NCBI GenBank assembly: GCA_946404405.1
Contig: CAMJDL010000001.1
Coordinates: 1 to 64,000 of the forward strand
DNA length: 64,000 nucleotides
Direction of reading: 5' to 3'
From: an uncultured Prevotella sp.
Lineage (GTDB): Bacteria > Bacteroidota > Bacteroidia > Bacteroidales > Bacteroidaceae
Below are positions 51,746-59,651 of this stretch, in pieces. The stretch's first letter is position 1. Every line of letters starts with the position of its first letter. The position numbers and the translations under genes were made by a program. Below the pieces are notes generated by a model, which did no database searches, had not been told where the DNA came from, and saw only the letters and a list, made by a program, of their open reading frames with translations.

Positions 51746-52439
51746 ACGCTACGTCAGCGACTTGCTGGAGTGCTCGGCAGTCGGCAGGGACGGTGCAGAG
51801 GCGACGGTTTACGACGCCCTGTTCCGCCTGCTGACGGCCGTCAGCCTGTACGAGCAGATGAGCGACGAGGAGAAGACGTTCTTCACTGCGATGAAGAAGA
51901 AGCTGCAGTATTTTTTTTGCGCCAGTTTTAACGTAAAAGAGAGAAAAGAAACAAAGAAAAAGAAAAACTTTCCCCCGAACCCCCTTATAAAAGAAAAAGC
52001 AAAAAAAGAAACAGCAGAGAAAGAAACAGAACAGAACACCGCCACCGGCGATGCTGTTCTTGAAGGTTTCCGGAAGGAGTGCCTGCGCTATGTGGGACAA
52101 TACGGTCTGGAGCTTGTGACCGACTTCTACTACCATTGGAAACAAGTGGACAAAGAAACCGGCAAGCGGCTCTTTGAAGGCAAGCGATGCTTCGATATCG
52201 ACAGTCAACTGCGTGCCTGGTCGAGAAGTGAATTCACATTGTCCAAGGAATCCGCCGCCATGCGAAAGCAGCAAGCTGAAAAGAAGCTGGCGAAGGAGTC
52301 CGGTGCACAGAGTCTACAGCAGGCCGTCGCACAGGAACGCAACGAGGCCAACGACCGCCTGTGGCAGCAGTACGACGACATGAAGAAGGGTGCAGTCACC
52401 CACGAAGAATGGTTGGCAATGAGAAACAAAAAGACATGA
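51726..52439 (+). CDS. Cassette protein with basic linker (replication-accessory-like)
   Basis: 237 residues. The N-terminal part is helical (ERYVSDLLECSAVGRDGAEA). A strongly basic low-complexity segment follows (about 71-100, KERKETKKKKNFPPNPLIKE), then a helical C-terminal domain (CLRYVGQYGLELVTDFYYHW, RCFDIDSQLRAWSRSEFTLS). The pattern recalls DUF7833-type proteins beside Bacteroidales primase/VirE genes; not verified. Its stop overlaps the next start as ATGA. Confidence 0.6.
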   Translation: MEIGRIERYVSDLLECSAVGRDGAEATVYDALFRLLTAVSLYEQMSDEEKTFFTAMKKKLQYFFCASFNVKERKETKKKKNFPPNPLIKEKAKKETAEKETEQNTATGDAVLEGFRKECLRYVGQYGLELVTDFYYHWKQVDKETGKRLFEGKRCFDIDSQLRAWSRSEFTLSKESAAMRKQQAEKKLAKESGAQSLQQAVAQERNEANDRLWQQYDDMKKGAVTHEEWLAMRNKKT

Positions 52440-52645
52440 ACACGAAAGCGTTTGAAATCAGGGCGTACGGTAAACAGGAACTGGCCGTCATCTATCATCC
52501 CAAGGTGACGACGGAAACGGCGATGAAGCGTATGCGCAACTGGTTTAGGGTAAATCCCAGGCTGCGCTACCTGATTGACAAAAAGATTCATAGCTACACG
52601 CCGAAACAAGTGCGGCAAATCGTGGAGGAGGTGGGTGAACCGTAA
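52436..52645 (+). CDS. DUF4248 family protein
   Basis: 69 residues. FEIRAYGKQELAVIYHP, TTETAMKRMRNWFRVNPRLR and YTPKQVRQIVEEVGEP match the DUF4248 family, a small predicted DNA-binding protein usually next to VirE-family genes in Bacteroidales. The start at 52436 overlaps the previous stop by ATGA, which fixes the start; the earlier in-frame ATG lies inside the previous gene. Confidence 0.8.
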   Translation: MNTKAFEIRAYGKQELAVIYHPKVTTETAMKRMRNWFRVNPRLRYLIDKKIHSYTPKQVRQIVEEVGEP

Positions 52646-52669
52646 GAGAATCAACAGATTACAGCGTTT

Positions 52670-52816
52670 TACTCCCAAGTACTCCCAAGTACTCTCAAGT
52701 ACGACCGATTACTGCACACTGCGCCAACTGAAAGGATTAATTTTGCACTCGGAAATCGGGACGCGGAACGGGTAGTGCGCAATACTCCGAAAGTATTCCC
52801 GAATACTCCGAAAGTA
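52670..52816 (+). promoter_or_regulatory. HU-gene promoter flanked by TACTCC-type direct repeats
   Basis: Upstream are three 10-bp units TACTCCCAAG, TACTCCCAAG, TACTCTCAAG (52670-52699). The -7 box is TAATTTTG (52738-52745). In the leader, AATACTCCGAAAGTA occurs twice (52781-52795 and 52802-52816), 21 bp apart. All five copies share TACTCyxAAG, so a single protein may bind on both sides of the promoter. Confidence 0.55.
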
Positions 52817-52851
52817 ATTTTTAATGTTTAATCTTTTAATTTTTCAGAATT

Positions 52852-53466
52852 ATGTTGGAATTGAATTTGACAAAGAACACGAACGAGGCCATTCAGGGCA
52901 CTTATGGCAAGTATTACTCACGTGTGGAGTACAAGGACACCCTCGGCATTGCCGAGCTGGCCAAGCACATGCACTCGCACAACGCCGTATGGTCGCGCGG
53001 TCTGGTACTGGGTCTGCTGACCGACCTCACGGACTGCATCAAGGAGTTGGCTCTGCAGGGTTACGTCATCAAGATTGACGACCTCGGCCTGTTCAAGGCC
53101 ACCGTCGAGTCGAACGGCTTGACGCTGCAGCAGGGCGCCAAGGTCAGTGCAGGACGCGGCACCCAGCGCAAGGACGAGGAGCTGCAGGCCGACATCAGCA
53201 AGCAGCAGTTTGCCGTCAAGAACGTGAAGCTGCTGGTGCAGGCTACTGGCGAGACAACCATCGACTCGATGAACGGCGACGCACAGACCACCTTCACGTC
53301 GAAGGCCAAGGCGCTGGTGCTCAGGCTGACGGGCAGCGAAAGCAACGCACCGGCTAATACGGGCGGAAGCACCGGAGGTGGTTCGAACACTGGTGGCAAC
53401 AGCGGTGGCAACACCGGAGGCAACAATGGTGGCGGCGGCGAGGAAGGTGAACCCGATGAAAACTAG
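52852..53466 (+). CDS. HU/IHF-like DNA-binding protein with Gly/Asn-rich tail
   Basis: 204 residues. The Bacteroidales HU-like domain (about 1-155) reads TYGKYYSRVEYKDTLGIAEL, WSRGLVLGLLTDLTDCIKEL, YVIKIDDLGLFKATVESNG. The tail (about 160-204) is low complexity (NTGGSTGGGSNTGGNSGG) and ends acidic. This single-domain variant is common in cassettes with DUF4248 and smalltalk. It should bend or coat DNA. The flanking TACTCC repeats make autoregulation plausible. Confidence 0.85.
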   Translation: MLELNLTKNTNEAIQGTYGKYYSRVEYKDTLGIAELAKHMHSHNAVWSRGLVLGLLTDLTDCIKELALQGYVIKIDDLGLFKATVESNGLTLQQGAKVSAGRGTQRKDEELQADISKQQFAVKNVKLLVQATGETTIDSMNGDAQTTFTSKAKALVLRLTGSESNAPANTGGSTGGGSNTGGNSGGNTGGNNGGGGEEGEPDEN

Positions 53467-53472
53467 TGAGCT

Positions 53473-53580
53473 ATGAAGAAGGAAACGTGGAAGACAATTA
53501 TTCAGGTGGTGATATCCATACTGACGGCGGCACTGACCGCAATGGGAACAACGTCGTGCATCAACGAGTTAATGCACTAG
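53473..53580 (+). CDS. Smalltalk protein
   Basis: 35 residues: MKKETWKTIIQVVISILTAA then LTAMGTTSCINELMH. It matches the Bacteroidales 'smalltalk' family: a Lys/Trp start, one membrane-type helix and a conserved TSC that may be a lipobox. Function unknown. It starts 6 nt after the HU-like gene stop, its usual neighbour. Confidence 0.85.
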   Translation: MKKETWKTIIQVVISILTAALTAMGTTSCINELMH

Positions 53581-53586
53581 TGAAAA

Positions 53587-53624
53587 AAAGAGGGCGAATC
53601 CTTGGCGGTTCGCTCTCTTTTTTG
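53587..53624 (+). terminator. Intrinsic terminator after smalltalk
   Basis: Arms AAAGAGGGCGAA (53587-53598) and TTCGCTCTCTTT (53609-53620), one G-T wobble, then a T run. Confidence 0.8.
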
Positions 53625-53632
53625 TACCTTTA
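53625..53632 (+). promoter_or_regulatory. -7-like box for the helicase gene
   Basis: TACCTTTA, one mismatch to TAnnTTTG, ending 9 nt before the ATG at 53642; the transcript would have almost no leader. Confidence 0.4.
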
Positions 53633-53641
53633 CACGCAGAA

Positions 53642-55102
53642 ATGATTACTGACGAACTGAAATACCGGATACATAGTGCGTTTGGTCACGTGCCTACGAG
53701 TGAGCAGGAGGCGGCCATCGACTGCTTCGTGCGCTTCATGACCGACCGCCGCGAGGAGGCTGTGATGGTGCTGCGCGGTGCGGCTGGTACGGGTAAGACA
53801 TCGCTGTCGGCAGCCATCGTGCGGGCACTGGTGTCGCTGGAGCAACGGCTGGTGCTGATGGCGCCGACGGGTCGTGCAGCCAAGGTGTTTTCGTTGTTTG
53901 CGGGTCAACCGGCTTACACCATTCACCGGCGCATCTACCGGCAGAAATCGTTGGAGGGTGCGTTTGACCTGAACTATAATTCGGCTCAGGACACGCTGTT
54001 TATGGTGGACGAGGCGTCGATGATTGCCAATGCAACGCCACACTCTGACCGGCGGTCAGAGAATGCCAGCAGCTTCGGCGACAGCATCTTTGCCGGCGGA
54101 CAGCTGATGGACGACCTGATACGCTTTGTGTATAACAACAGGAATTGCCGTCTGATGCTGATTGGCGACCATGCGCAGTTGCCACCCGTTGGCGAAACGG
54201 AGAGCCCGGCGCTGATGACGGATGTGCTGCGCGGCTATGGATTGCACGTGTACGAATGTAACTTGAGCGAGGTGTTGCGCCAAAGCGAGGAGTCGGGTAT
54301 CCTGTGGAATGCGACGGAAGTAAGATGTCTGATGGAAGATGGAAGATGTATCTTGCCGAAGATTCGATTCCGGGGCTATGCGGACATCAGAAATGTACCT
54401 GGCGACGAACTCATAGAGACGCTGGCCGAGAGCTATAGTCGGGTGGGGCAGGACGAGACCATCGTGGTGACGCGAAGCAACAAGCACGCCAACATCTACA
54501 ACCAAGGCATCCGCAACCGCGTGTTGGACAGGGAGGATGAGCTGTGTGGCGGCGATCAGATTATGATAGTGAAGAATAACTATTACTGGATACAGGGTGA
54601 AGACCAGAAGCAAATAGCCTTCATTGCCAATGGCGACCGTGCCGTGGTGCGACGGGTGCGCCATGTGCACGAACAACACGGTTTCCGCTTTGCCGACGTG
54701 ACGATGACCTTTCCCGACTACGATGACTACGAACTGACGGCTACGGTATTGCTGGACACGCTGACATCGGAGGCACCGGCACTGACGCGCGAGCAACAAG
54801 ACCTATTATATAATAAGGTAATGGCGGACTATGCCGACATTCCGCAGAAACAGGAACGCGTGAAGAAGGTCAGGGAGGACAAATATTTTAACGCGCTACA
54901 GGTCAAGTTTGCCTACGCCGCGACGTGCCATAAGGCGCAGGGTGGACAATGGGCGCACGTGTATGTGGATCAGGGCTACATGACGGACGACATGCTGACG
55001 CCCGACTACCTGCACTGGCTCTATACGGCTTTTACGCGTGCAACGGAGCAATTATATTTAGTGAATTGGCCAAAAACGCAAACAAATGATTTATCTGAAT
55101 GA
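53642..55102 (+). CDS. RecD2-like ATP-dependent helicase
   Basis: 486 residues, superfamily 1B. Walker A is RGAAGTGKTSLSAAI, motif Ib MAPTGRAAKVF, Walker B MVDEASM, motif III LIGDHAQLPPVGE, motif V/VI YAATCHKAQGGQWAHV and LYTAFTRATEQLYLV. It is shorter than full RecD2 and lacks its N-terminal HhH domains, so it is closer to the compact Bacteroidetes form. Residues about 131-141 are encoded by a REP-like repeat, and residues 227-236 by a heptamer array; both are in frame, in variable loops. It overlaps the next gene by 17 bp. Confidence 0.88.
   Translation: MITDELKYRIHSAFGHVPTSEQEAAIDCFVRFMTDRREEAVMVLRGAAGTGKTSLSAAIVRALVSLEQRLVLMAPTGRAAKVFSLFAGQPAYTIHRRIYRQKSLEGAFDLNYNSAQDTLFMVDEASMIANATPHSDRRSENASSFGDSIFAGGQLMDDLIRFVYNNRNCRLMLIGDHAQLPPVGETESPALMTDVLRGYGLHVYECNLSEVLRQSEESGILWNATEVRCLMEDGRCILPKIRFRGYADIRNVPGDELIETLAESYSRVGQDETIVVTRSNKHANIYNQGIRNRVLDREDELCGGDQIMIVKNNYYWIQGEDQKQIAFIANGDRAVVRRVRHVHEQHGFRFADVTMTFPDYDDYELTATVLLDTLTSEAPALTREQQDLLYNKVMADYADIPQKQERVKKVREDKYFNALQVKFAYAATCHKAQGGQWAHVYVDQGYMTDDMLTPDYLHWLYTAFTRATEQLYLVNWPKTQTNDLSE
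54030..54063 (+). repeat. REP-like repeat, copy 3 (inside helicase gene)
   Basis: TGCAACGCCACACTCTGACC (54031-54050), then GGC and GGTCAGAGAA, in frame on the sense strand (reads NATPHSDRRSEN). Confidence 0.85.
54320..54347. repeat. Heptamer array in the helicase gene
   Basis: GTAAGAT, GTCTGAT, GGAAGAT, GGAAGAT, followed by GTATCTT; read in frame as VRCLMEDGRC. Confidence 0.6.
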
Positions 55103-55640
55103 CGACATAGAGCATTTTGACTGGGAGGCAGCGCTGCCATTGCTGAGCGAGCAGCGACGGGAACAATGCCTGAAGTTCAAGCACGAGCAGGGACGCAAGA
55201 CCTGTGCGGCAGCCTATCTGCTGTTGTGCGAGGGACTGCGCAAGGAGTACGGCATCAGTGAACCGCCCGTGTTCGAATACGGTGAGCACGGCAAACCAAC
55301 CATTGTGGGCCATCCGGAGATATGCTTCAACATGAGCCATTGCAGGGAGGCAGCTATCTGTGTACTGAGCGACAAACCCGTAGGTGTGGACATCGAGAGC
55401 ATTCGCCGCTATTCGGAGAGTCTGGCGCGCTACACGATGAACGATGCCGAACTGGAACGGATAGCGCAGGCCGAACGTCCTGAGGTGGAGTTCATCCGTT
55501 TGTGGACGCTGAAAGAGGCCGTGCTGAAACACTCCGGCGAGGGTATCAGAAACGACATGAAGCACGTGTTGGACGGCTTAAAAGATGCAAAAACCGTTAT
55601 AAATGAAAAAAAATGCTACATTTATAGCGTCGTTTCATGA
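55086..55640 (+). CDS. 4'-phosphopantetheinyl transferase
   Basis: 184 residues, Sfp-type. It attaches phosphopantetheine from CoA to carrier proteins. Motifs are EYGEHGKPTI, CFNMSHCREAA, VGVDIESIRRY (Mg-binding Asp/Glu) and RLWTLKEAVLKHSGEGI. The length suits a compact Sfp/AcpT form. It overlaps the helicase gene by 17 bp, suggesting coupled expression. Confidence 0.92.
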   Translation: MIYLNDDIEHFDWEAALPLLSEQRREQCLKFKHEQGRKTCAAAYLLLCEGLRKEYGISEPPVFEYGEHGKPTIVGHPEICFNMSHCREAAICVLSDKPVGVDIESIRRYSESLARYTMNDAELERIAQAERPEVEFIRLWTLKEAVLKHSGEGIRNDMKHVLDGLKDAKTVINEKKCYIYSVVS

Positions 55641-55649
55641 TTTTTTTAT

Positions 55650-55657
55650 TATCTTTG
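55650..55657 (+). promoter_or_regulatory. -7 box for the metallopeptidase gene
   Basis: TATCTTTG, 34 nt before the ATG at 55692; a possible T-rich terminator for the preceding gene lies directly upstream. Confidence 0.6.
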
Positions 55658-55691
55658 TAGCGGAATATAGAATCCTAAAACGAATAACATT

Positions 55692-56564
55692 ATGAAACTG
55701 GACGGAAGAAGAGAAAGTTCGAATGTGGAAGATCGCCGCGGAATGAGCGGTGGCAAGAAGGCCAGCTTAGGCCTTGGTGGTATCATCATTGCAATGGCTA
55801 TTGCCTACTTTACAGGCGGCAATCCGTTGGAGGCCGGCATGCAGGCTGCACAGCAGTCGATGGGTCAGAATACGGAGGTCAACGAAGGTCAGCAGCGTGA
55901 ATTTACCGAAGAAGAGCAGGCACTGGCAAAATTTTCTACACAGATTCTGGCAGGAACAGAAGATGTCTGGACTAAGATTTTCAAAGAGCAGGGTGCAACC
56001 TATCAGGTGCCGACGATGGTGCTGTACACCGACGGTACGGCAACAGCCTGCGGACAGGGCTCTGCAGCCATGGGTCCTTTCTATTGCTCAGGCGACCAGA
56101 AACTGTATATCGACCTTTCGTTCTTTACGACGATGAAGAAACAACTGGGTGCTGACGGTGACTTTGCTTACGCTTACGTCATTGCGCACGAGGTGGGCCA
56201 CCATGTGGAATACCTGACGGGTACGCTGCAGAAGGTGCACGAGCAGATGGCGCGACTCAGTCAGACGGAAGCCAACAAGCTCAGCGTCCGCTTGGAATTG
56301 CTGGCCGACTTCTATGCCGGCGTTTGGGCGCACCACGACAACAAGATGTTCCGTTCGCTGGAGGACGGCGACCTCGAAGAAGCCATCAACTGTGCCGAGA
56401 AGATTGGCGACGACTACTTGCAGAAGAAGGCACGCGGCTATGCCGTTCCCGAGTCGTTCAATCACGGCACGTCGAAACAGCGCATGAAGTGGTTCAAACT
56501 GGGACTGGAAACCGGCGACATTTCGAAGGGTACGACCTTCCAGTGCTCTGACGCAGAGCTGTAA
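55692..56564 (+). CDS. Neutral zinc metallopeptidase (YpfJ-type)
   Basis: 290 residues, a YpfJ/zinc-metallopeptidase protein. The N-terminus (MKLDGRRESSNVEDRRGMSG) leads to one membrane helix (GLGGIIIAMAIAYFTGG). The zinc site is VIAHEVGHHVEYLTG with the downstream ligand in ELLADFYAGVWAHHDN. YPTM-like VPTMVLYTDG and GPFYCSGDQKLYIDLSFF are family-typical. Substrate unknown. Confidence 0.9.
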   Translation: MKLDGRRESSNVEDRRGMSGGKKASLGLGGIIIAMAIAYFTGGNPLEAGMQAAQQSMGQNTEVNEGQQREFTEEEQALAKFSTQILAGTEDVWTKIFKEQGATYQVPTMVLYTDGTATACGQGSAAMGPFYCSGDQKLYIDLSFFTTMKKQLGADGDFAYAYVIAHEVGHHVEYLTGTLQKVHEQMARLSQTEANKLSVRLELLADFYAGVWAHHDNKMFRSLEDGDLEEAINCAEKIGDDYLQKKARGYAVPESFNHGTSKQRMKWFKLGLETGDISKGTTFQCSDAEL

Positions 56565-56595
56565 TCTTCTCGTTAATAGGCAAACTTTAAACACT

Positions 56596-57576
56596 ATGAT
56601 ACACAATCAGCAGAAGACCCAGGTGGTGGGTGTCAATGTCAAGGTACACGAAACAACGTGTGCTGTGGTGGATATTCGAGGTGATATCCTCGGCCAGAGC
56701 AGTTTCGCGACCAGTGACTATCCTTTTATTGGCGATTATGTCTCAGTACTTACTCAGGAAATCATGCAACTGGCAGAGGCTAACGGCGGTTACGAGCAAA
56801 TCCGTTCGGTGGGAATCAGTGTTCCCAGCGGTAATTTCAGAACGGGTTGCATTGAGAATTCACCCAGTCTGCCATGGAAAGGTGTTGTCCCCTTGGCTGC
56901 CATGCTGCGCGACCAGTTGGGATTGGCAGTGGCGCTGGCTAATAATGCCCACGTGATAGCACTCGGTGAACAGGCATTCGGTGCTGCCCATGGTATGCGC
57001 GACTTCGTGGTTATATCGTTGGGTAGTGGCTTGGGCAGTTGTATCTATTGTAATGGTGTTCCCCATCTTGGCGCCAATGGTTTTGCAGGCGAGTTTGGTC
57101 ACTCATGTATTGTACCTAACGGACGCGTGTGTGGTTGTGGCAAACATGGTTGTCTGGAAGCCTATACGGCATCGTATGGCGTCGTTCAGACTGCCATGGA
57201 ACTGATGGCTGAATCGTCAGAACCCAGTTTGATGAGACAAGAAGAGCAGTTGACGCCTGCCATCATCACGCAGTTGTGCGAGCAGGGAGATGCTTTGGCT
57301 ATTGAGACTTATCGTCGTGCAGGCTATATCCTGGGTATGGGTTTGGCCAACTATGCCTCAGTAGTCAATCCCGAAGCGTTCATTTTTACCGGCTCCGTCT
57401 CGAAAGCTGGTCACTGGTTGCTGGAACCTGCTAGCGAATCGTTCGAACAGCATGTGTTCCATAACCTTCAAGGCAAGGTGAAACTGATACCCTCAACGAT
57501 TGATGACGAAGTACGCAACTTGTTGGGTGCCAGTGTGCTGGCTTGGGAAGTGAAGGAATACTCACTATTTAAGTGA
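56596..57576 (+). CDS. ROK-family protein, tandem copy 1 (catalytic Asp replaced)
   Basis: 326 residues. The ROK fold shows GSGLGSCIYCNGVPHLGANG, FAGEFGHS and a zinc site (GHS...CGCGKHGCLE). The catalytic base of sugar kinases, Asp in the NDA motif, is Asn117 here (LANNAHVIALGE), and the ATP phosphate loop DxGGT is changed to GVNVKVHETT. So kinase activity is doubtful; a sugar-binding or regulatory role is possible. No helix-turn-helix is present. First of three tandem 326-aa paralogues, all ending EYSLF(K/I). A heptamer array begins in its stop codon. Confidence 0.85.
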   Translation: MIHNQQKTQVVGVNVKVHETTCAVVDIRGDILGQSSFATSDYPFIGDYVSVLTQEIMQLAEANGGYEQIRSVGISVPSGNFRTGCIENSPSLPWKGVVPLAAMLRDQLGLAVALANNAHVIALGEQAFGAAHGMRDFVVISLGSGLGSCIYCNGVPHLGANGFAGEFGHSCIVPNGRVCGCGKHGCLEAYTASYGVVQTAMELMAESSEPSLMRQEEQLTPAIITQLCEQGDALAIETYRRAGYILGMGLANYASVVNPEAFIFTGSVSKAGHWLLEPASESFEQHVFHNLQGKVKLIPSTIDDEVRNLLGASVLAWEVKEYSLFK

Positions 57577-57628
57577 AGAGTGAATAGTGAAGAGTGAAAA
57601 GTGAAAAGTGAATAGTGAAAAAGTGAAA
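57572..57628. repeat. Eight-unit AGTGAAN array after ROK copy 1
   Basis: AGTGAAG, AGTGAAT, AGTGAAG, AGTGAAA, AGTGAAA, AGTGAAT, AGTGAAA, AAGTGAAA. The TGA stop (57574-57576) is inside the first unit. Every unit carries TGA, and 7-bp steps put it in all three frames. Confidence 0.88.
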
Positions 57629-57647
57629 AACTTAAAACATACACGCC

Positions 57648-58628
57648 ATGAGTAATACCGTAAAGAATAGAGTCATAGGTATTGACGTGCGCTTGAATCG
57701 CACCACGATAGCTGTTGTTGACCAACGTGGCAATATCTTGGCTACAGACAGTTTCCTGACGACTGACTATCCTGATGTAAACAATTTCCTGACCGTACTC
57801 AGCGAGCGCATCATATTAATCGCTGAAGCCAACGGGGGATTCGAGAATATCCGCTCGGTAGGTATCAGCGCACCCAGCTCCAACTATCTGACGGGATGTA
57901 TTGAGAATGCCGCCAATATGCCGTGGAAGGGTGTGATACCCCTGGCAGCTATGTTGCGTGACAGAATTGGTCTGGCTGTGGCCTTAGGCAACGACGCTCA
58001 TATTACGGCATTGGGCGAGCATGTATATGGTGCCGCTCACGGCATGCAGAACTTTATCGTCGTGTCGTTCGGACATGGTGGCTTGGGCAGTTGTCTCTAT
58101 AGTAACGGTCTGCCATACTTGGGTACCAACGGTTCGGCTGGCGAAATAGGTCATACTTGTGTGGAGGATGACGGGCGACTCTGCGGTTGTGGACGTCGTG
58201 GCTGTCTTGAAAATTATGTATGTGACCGTGGTATAGCTCAGACGGCTAAGGAACTGATAGAAGCAAGCACGCAGCCCAGCATGATCAGTTCGCTGGACGA
58301 GTTGACACCCATGGCCCTTGCCCTGTGTTGTGAGAAGGGCGACGAACTGGCTAAGGAGGTGTTCCGCAAGACGGGCGACTACCTGGGACTTGGCTTGGCT
58401 AATGTGGCTTCGGTTTTGGATCCCGAGGCTATCATCCTGGCTGATGTGCCTGAAGATGTGTTCAAATGGCTGATAGAGCCCACGAGGGAAGCCTTCGACA
58501 GATACGTGTTCCGCAATGTCAAGGACAAGGTGAAACTGGTGATGGCTGGTCTGAACAGTGACGAACGTGACGTCCTCGGTGCTGCTGCGCTGGCATGGAC
58601 GGTGCAGGAGTATTCATTGTTTAAGTGA
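57648..58628 (+). CDS. ROK-family sugar kinase, tandem copy 2 (catalytic Asp kept)
   Basis: 326 residues. This copy retains Asp116 in LGNDAHITALGE and an Asp in VIGIDVRLNRTT, with GHGGLGSCLYSNG and zinc site GHT...CGCGRRGCLE. It is the best candidate of the three for an active sugar or N-acetylamino-sugar kinase, although the glycines of DxGGT are missing. Separated from copy 1 by the heptamer array and 25 nt before copy 3. Confidence 0.87.
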   Translation: MSNTVKNRVIGIDVRLNRTTIAVVDQRGNILATDSFLTTDYPDVNNFLTVLSERIILIAEANGGFENIRSVGISAPSSNYLTGCIENAANMPWKGVIPLAAMLRDRIGLAVALGNDAHITALGEHVYGAAHGMQNFIVVSFGHGGLGSCLYSNGLPYLGTNGSAGEIGHTCVEDDGRLCGCGRRGCLENYVCDRGIAQTAKELIEASTQPSMISSLDELTPMALALCCEKGDELAKEVFRKTGDYLGLGLANVASVLDPEAIILADVPEDVFKWLIEPTREAFDRYVFRNVKDKVKLVMAGLNSDERDVLGAAALAWTVQEYSLFK

Positions 58629-58653
58629 CATTTTATAACTATACTAACTAACT

Positions 58654-59634
58654 ATGGAATTTGCAAATGTGAAAAACAGAGTGGTAGGCATCGACATTGG
58701 CGTTGCCGTCACTAATTATGCGGTGGTTGACCTGCGTGGTGAAATCATTGCACATGACAGTTTTAGTACACTCGACTATCCCAGTGTCGATAATTATCTG
58801 GCAGTGCTGTGCGAGAGAGTACTGAAACTGGTAGAGGCTAATGGCGGCTACGAGGCTATGCGCTCGGTAGGTGTGTGCTGTCCAAGCAGTAACTTCCTGA
58901 CAGGTTGTATTGAGAATGCGCCTAACCTGCAGTGGAAGGGTATCATTCCCTTGGCAGCTTTGATGCGCGACCGTCTGGGACTGGCTGTTGCACTGGGCAA
59001 TAATCCACAGTGTGTAGCATTGGGTGAACAGGCCTTCGGATCGGCTCACGGCATGAAGGACTTCGTGGTCATTACGTTAGGCTACGGTTTGGGTAGCTGT
59101 CTTTTCTCGAATGGTAGGATGCACTTGGGAACCAAGGGCTTTGCCGGCGAGGTGGGTCATACCTGCGTGCAACCCAACGGACGTCAGTGTGCCTGTGGCA
59201 ATATAGGTTGTCTGGAGGCTTATTGCGGTCATAAGGGTATTATCCGTACCGCTGAGGAACTGATGGCCGAGAGTCAGGAACCAAGTTTGATGCGCCAGGT
59301 GGAGAATCTGACGCCAAAAGTCATTGCAGGACTCTGCGACCAAGGCGATGCACTGGCTATCGAGACTTTCCGCCGTACAGGTGAGATATTAGGTCGCGGA
59401 CTGGCTAACTATGCCTCAATCACCAATCCCGAGGCTATCATTCTGACAGGTGGTATTCCGCATGCCGGAAAATGGCTGTTGGAGCCTACGGAGCAGGCAT
59501 TCGAAAAGCACGTGTTCCATAATATCAAGGGACAAACAAAGATACTGGTAACCAACCTGAAGGACTCGGAGCGCGAAGTGCTGGGAGCCTCAGTGCTGGC
59601 ATGGATGGTCAAAGAGTACTCGCTATTTATATAG
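58654..59634 (+). CDS. ROK-family protein, tandem copy 3 (catalytic Asp replaced)
   Basis: 326 residues. VVGIDIGVAVTNYAV keeps the first Asp and one Gly of the phosphate loop, but the catalytic position is Asn117 (LGNNPQCVALGE). Zinc site GHT...CACGNIGCLE; end KEYSLFI. Closer to copy 1 than to copy 2 in the C-terminal half (MAESQEPSLMRQVE, HAGKWLLEP). Convergent with the nucleoside kinase gene, 17 bp between stops. Confidence 0.85.
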   Translation: MEFANVKNRVVGIDIGVAVTNYAVVDLRGEIIAHDSFSTLDYPSVDNYLAVLCERVLKLVEANGGYEAMRSVGVCCPSSNFLTGCIENAPNLQWKGIIPLAALMRDRLGLAVALGNNPQCVALGEQAFGSAHGMKDFVVITLGYGLGSCLFSNGRMHLGTKGFAGEVGHTCVQPNGRQCACGNIGCLEAYCGHKGIIRTAEELMAESQEPSLMRQVENLTPKVIAGLCDQGDALAIETFRRTGEILGRGLANYASITNPEAIILTGGIPHAGKWLLEPTEQAFEKHVFHNIKGQTKILVTNLKDSEREVLGASVLAWMVKEYSLFI

Positions 59635-59651
59635 TACGCGTACCTTATATA

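Noticed and set aside
51486..52274. A 262-codon minus-strand frame across the small-gene cassette
   Set aside because: It spans two sense genes, contains low-complexity Phe/Cys/Leu runs complementary to the Lys-rich linker, and has no promoter.
56596..59634. ROK transcriptional repressors
   Set aside because: The proteins begin directly with the kinase fold and lack the N-terminal helix-turn-helix of NagC/Mlc-type repressors.
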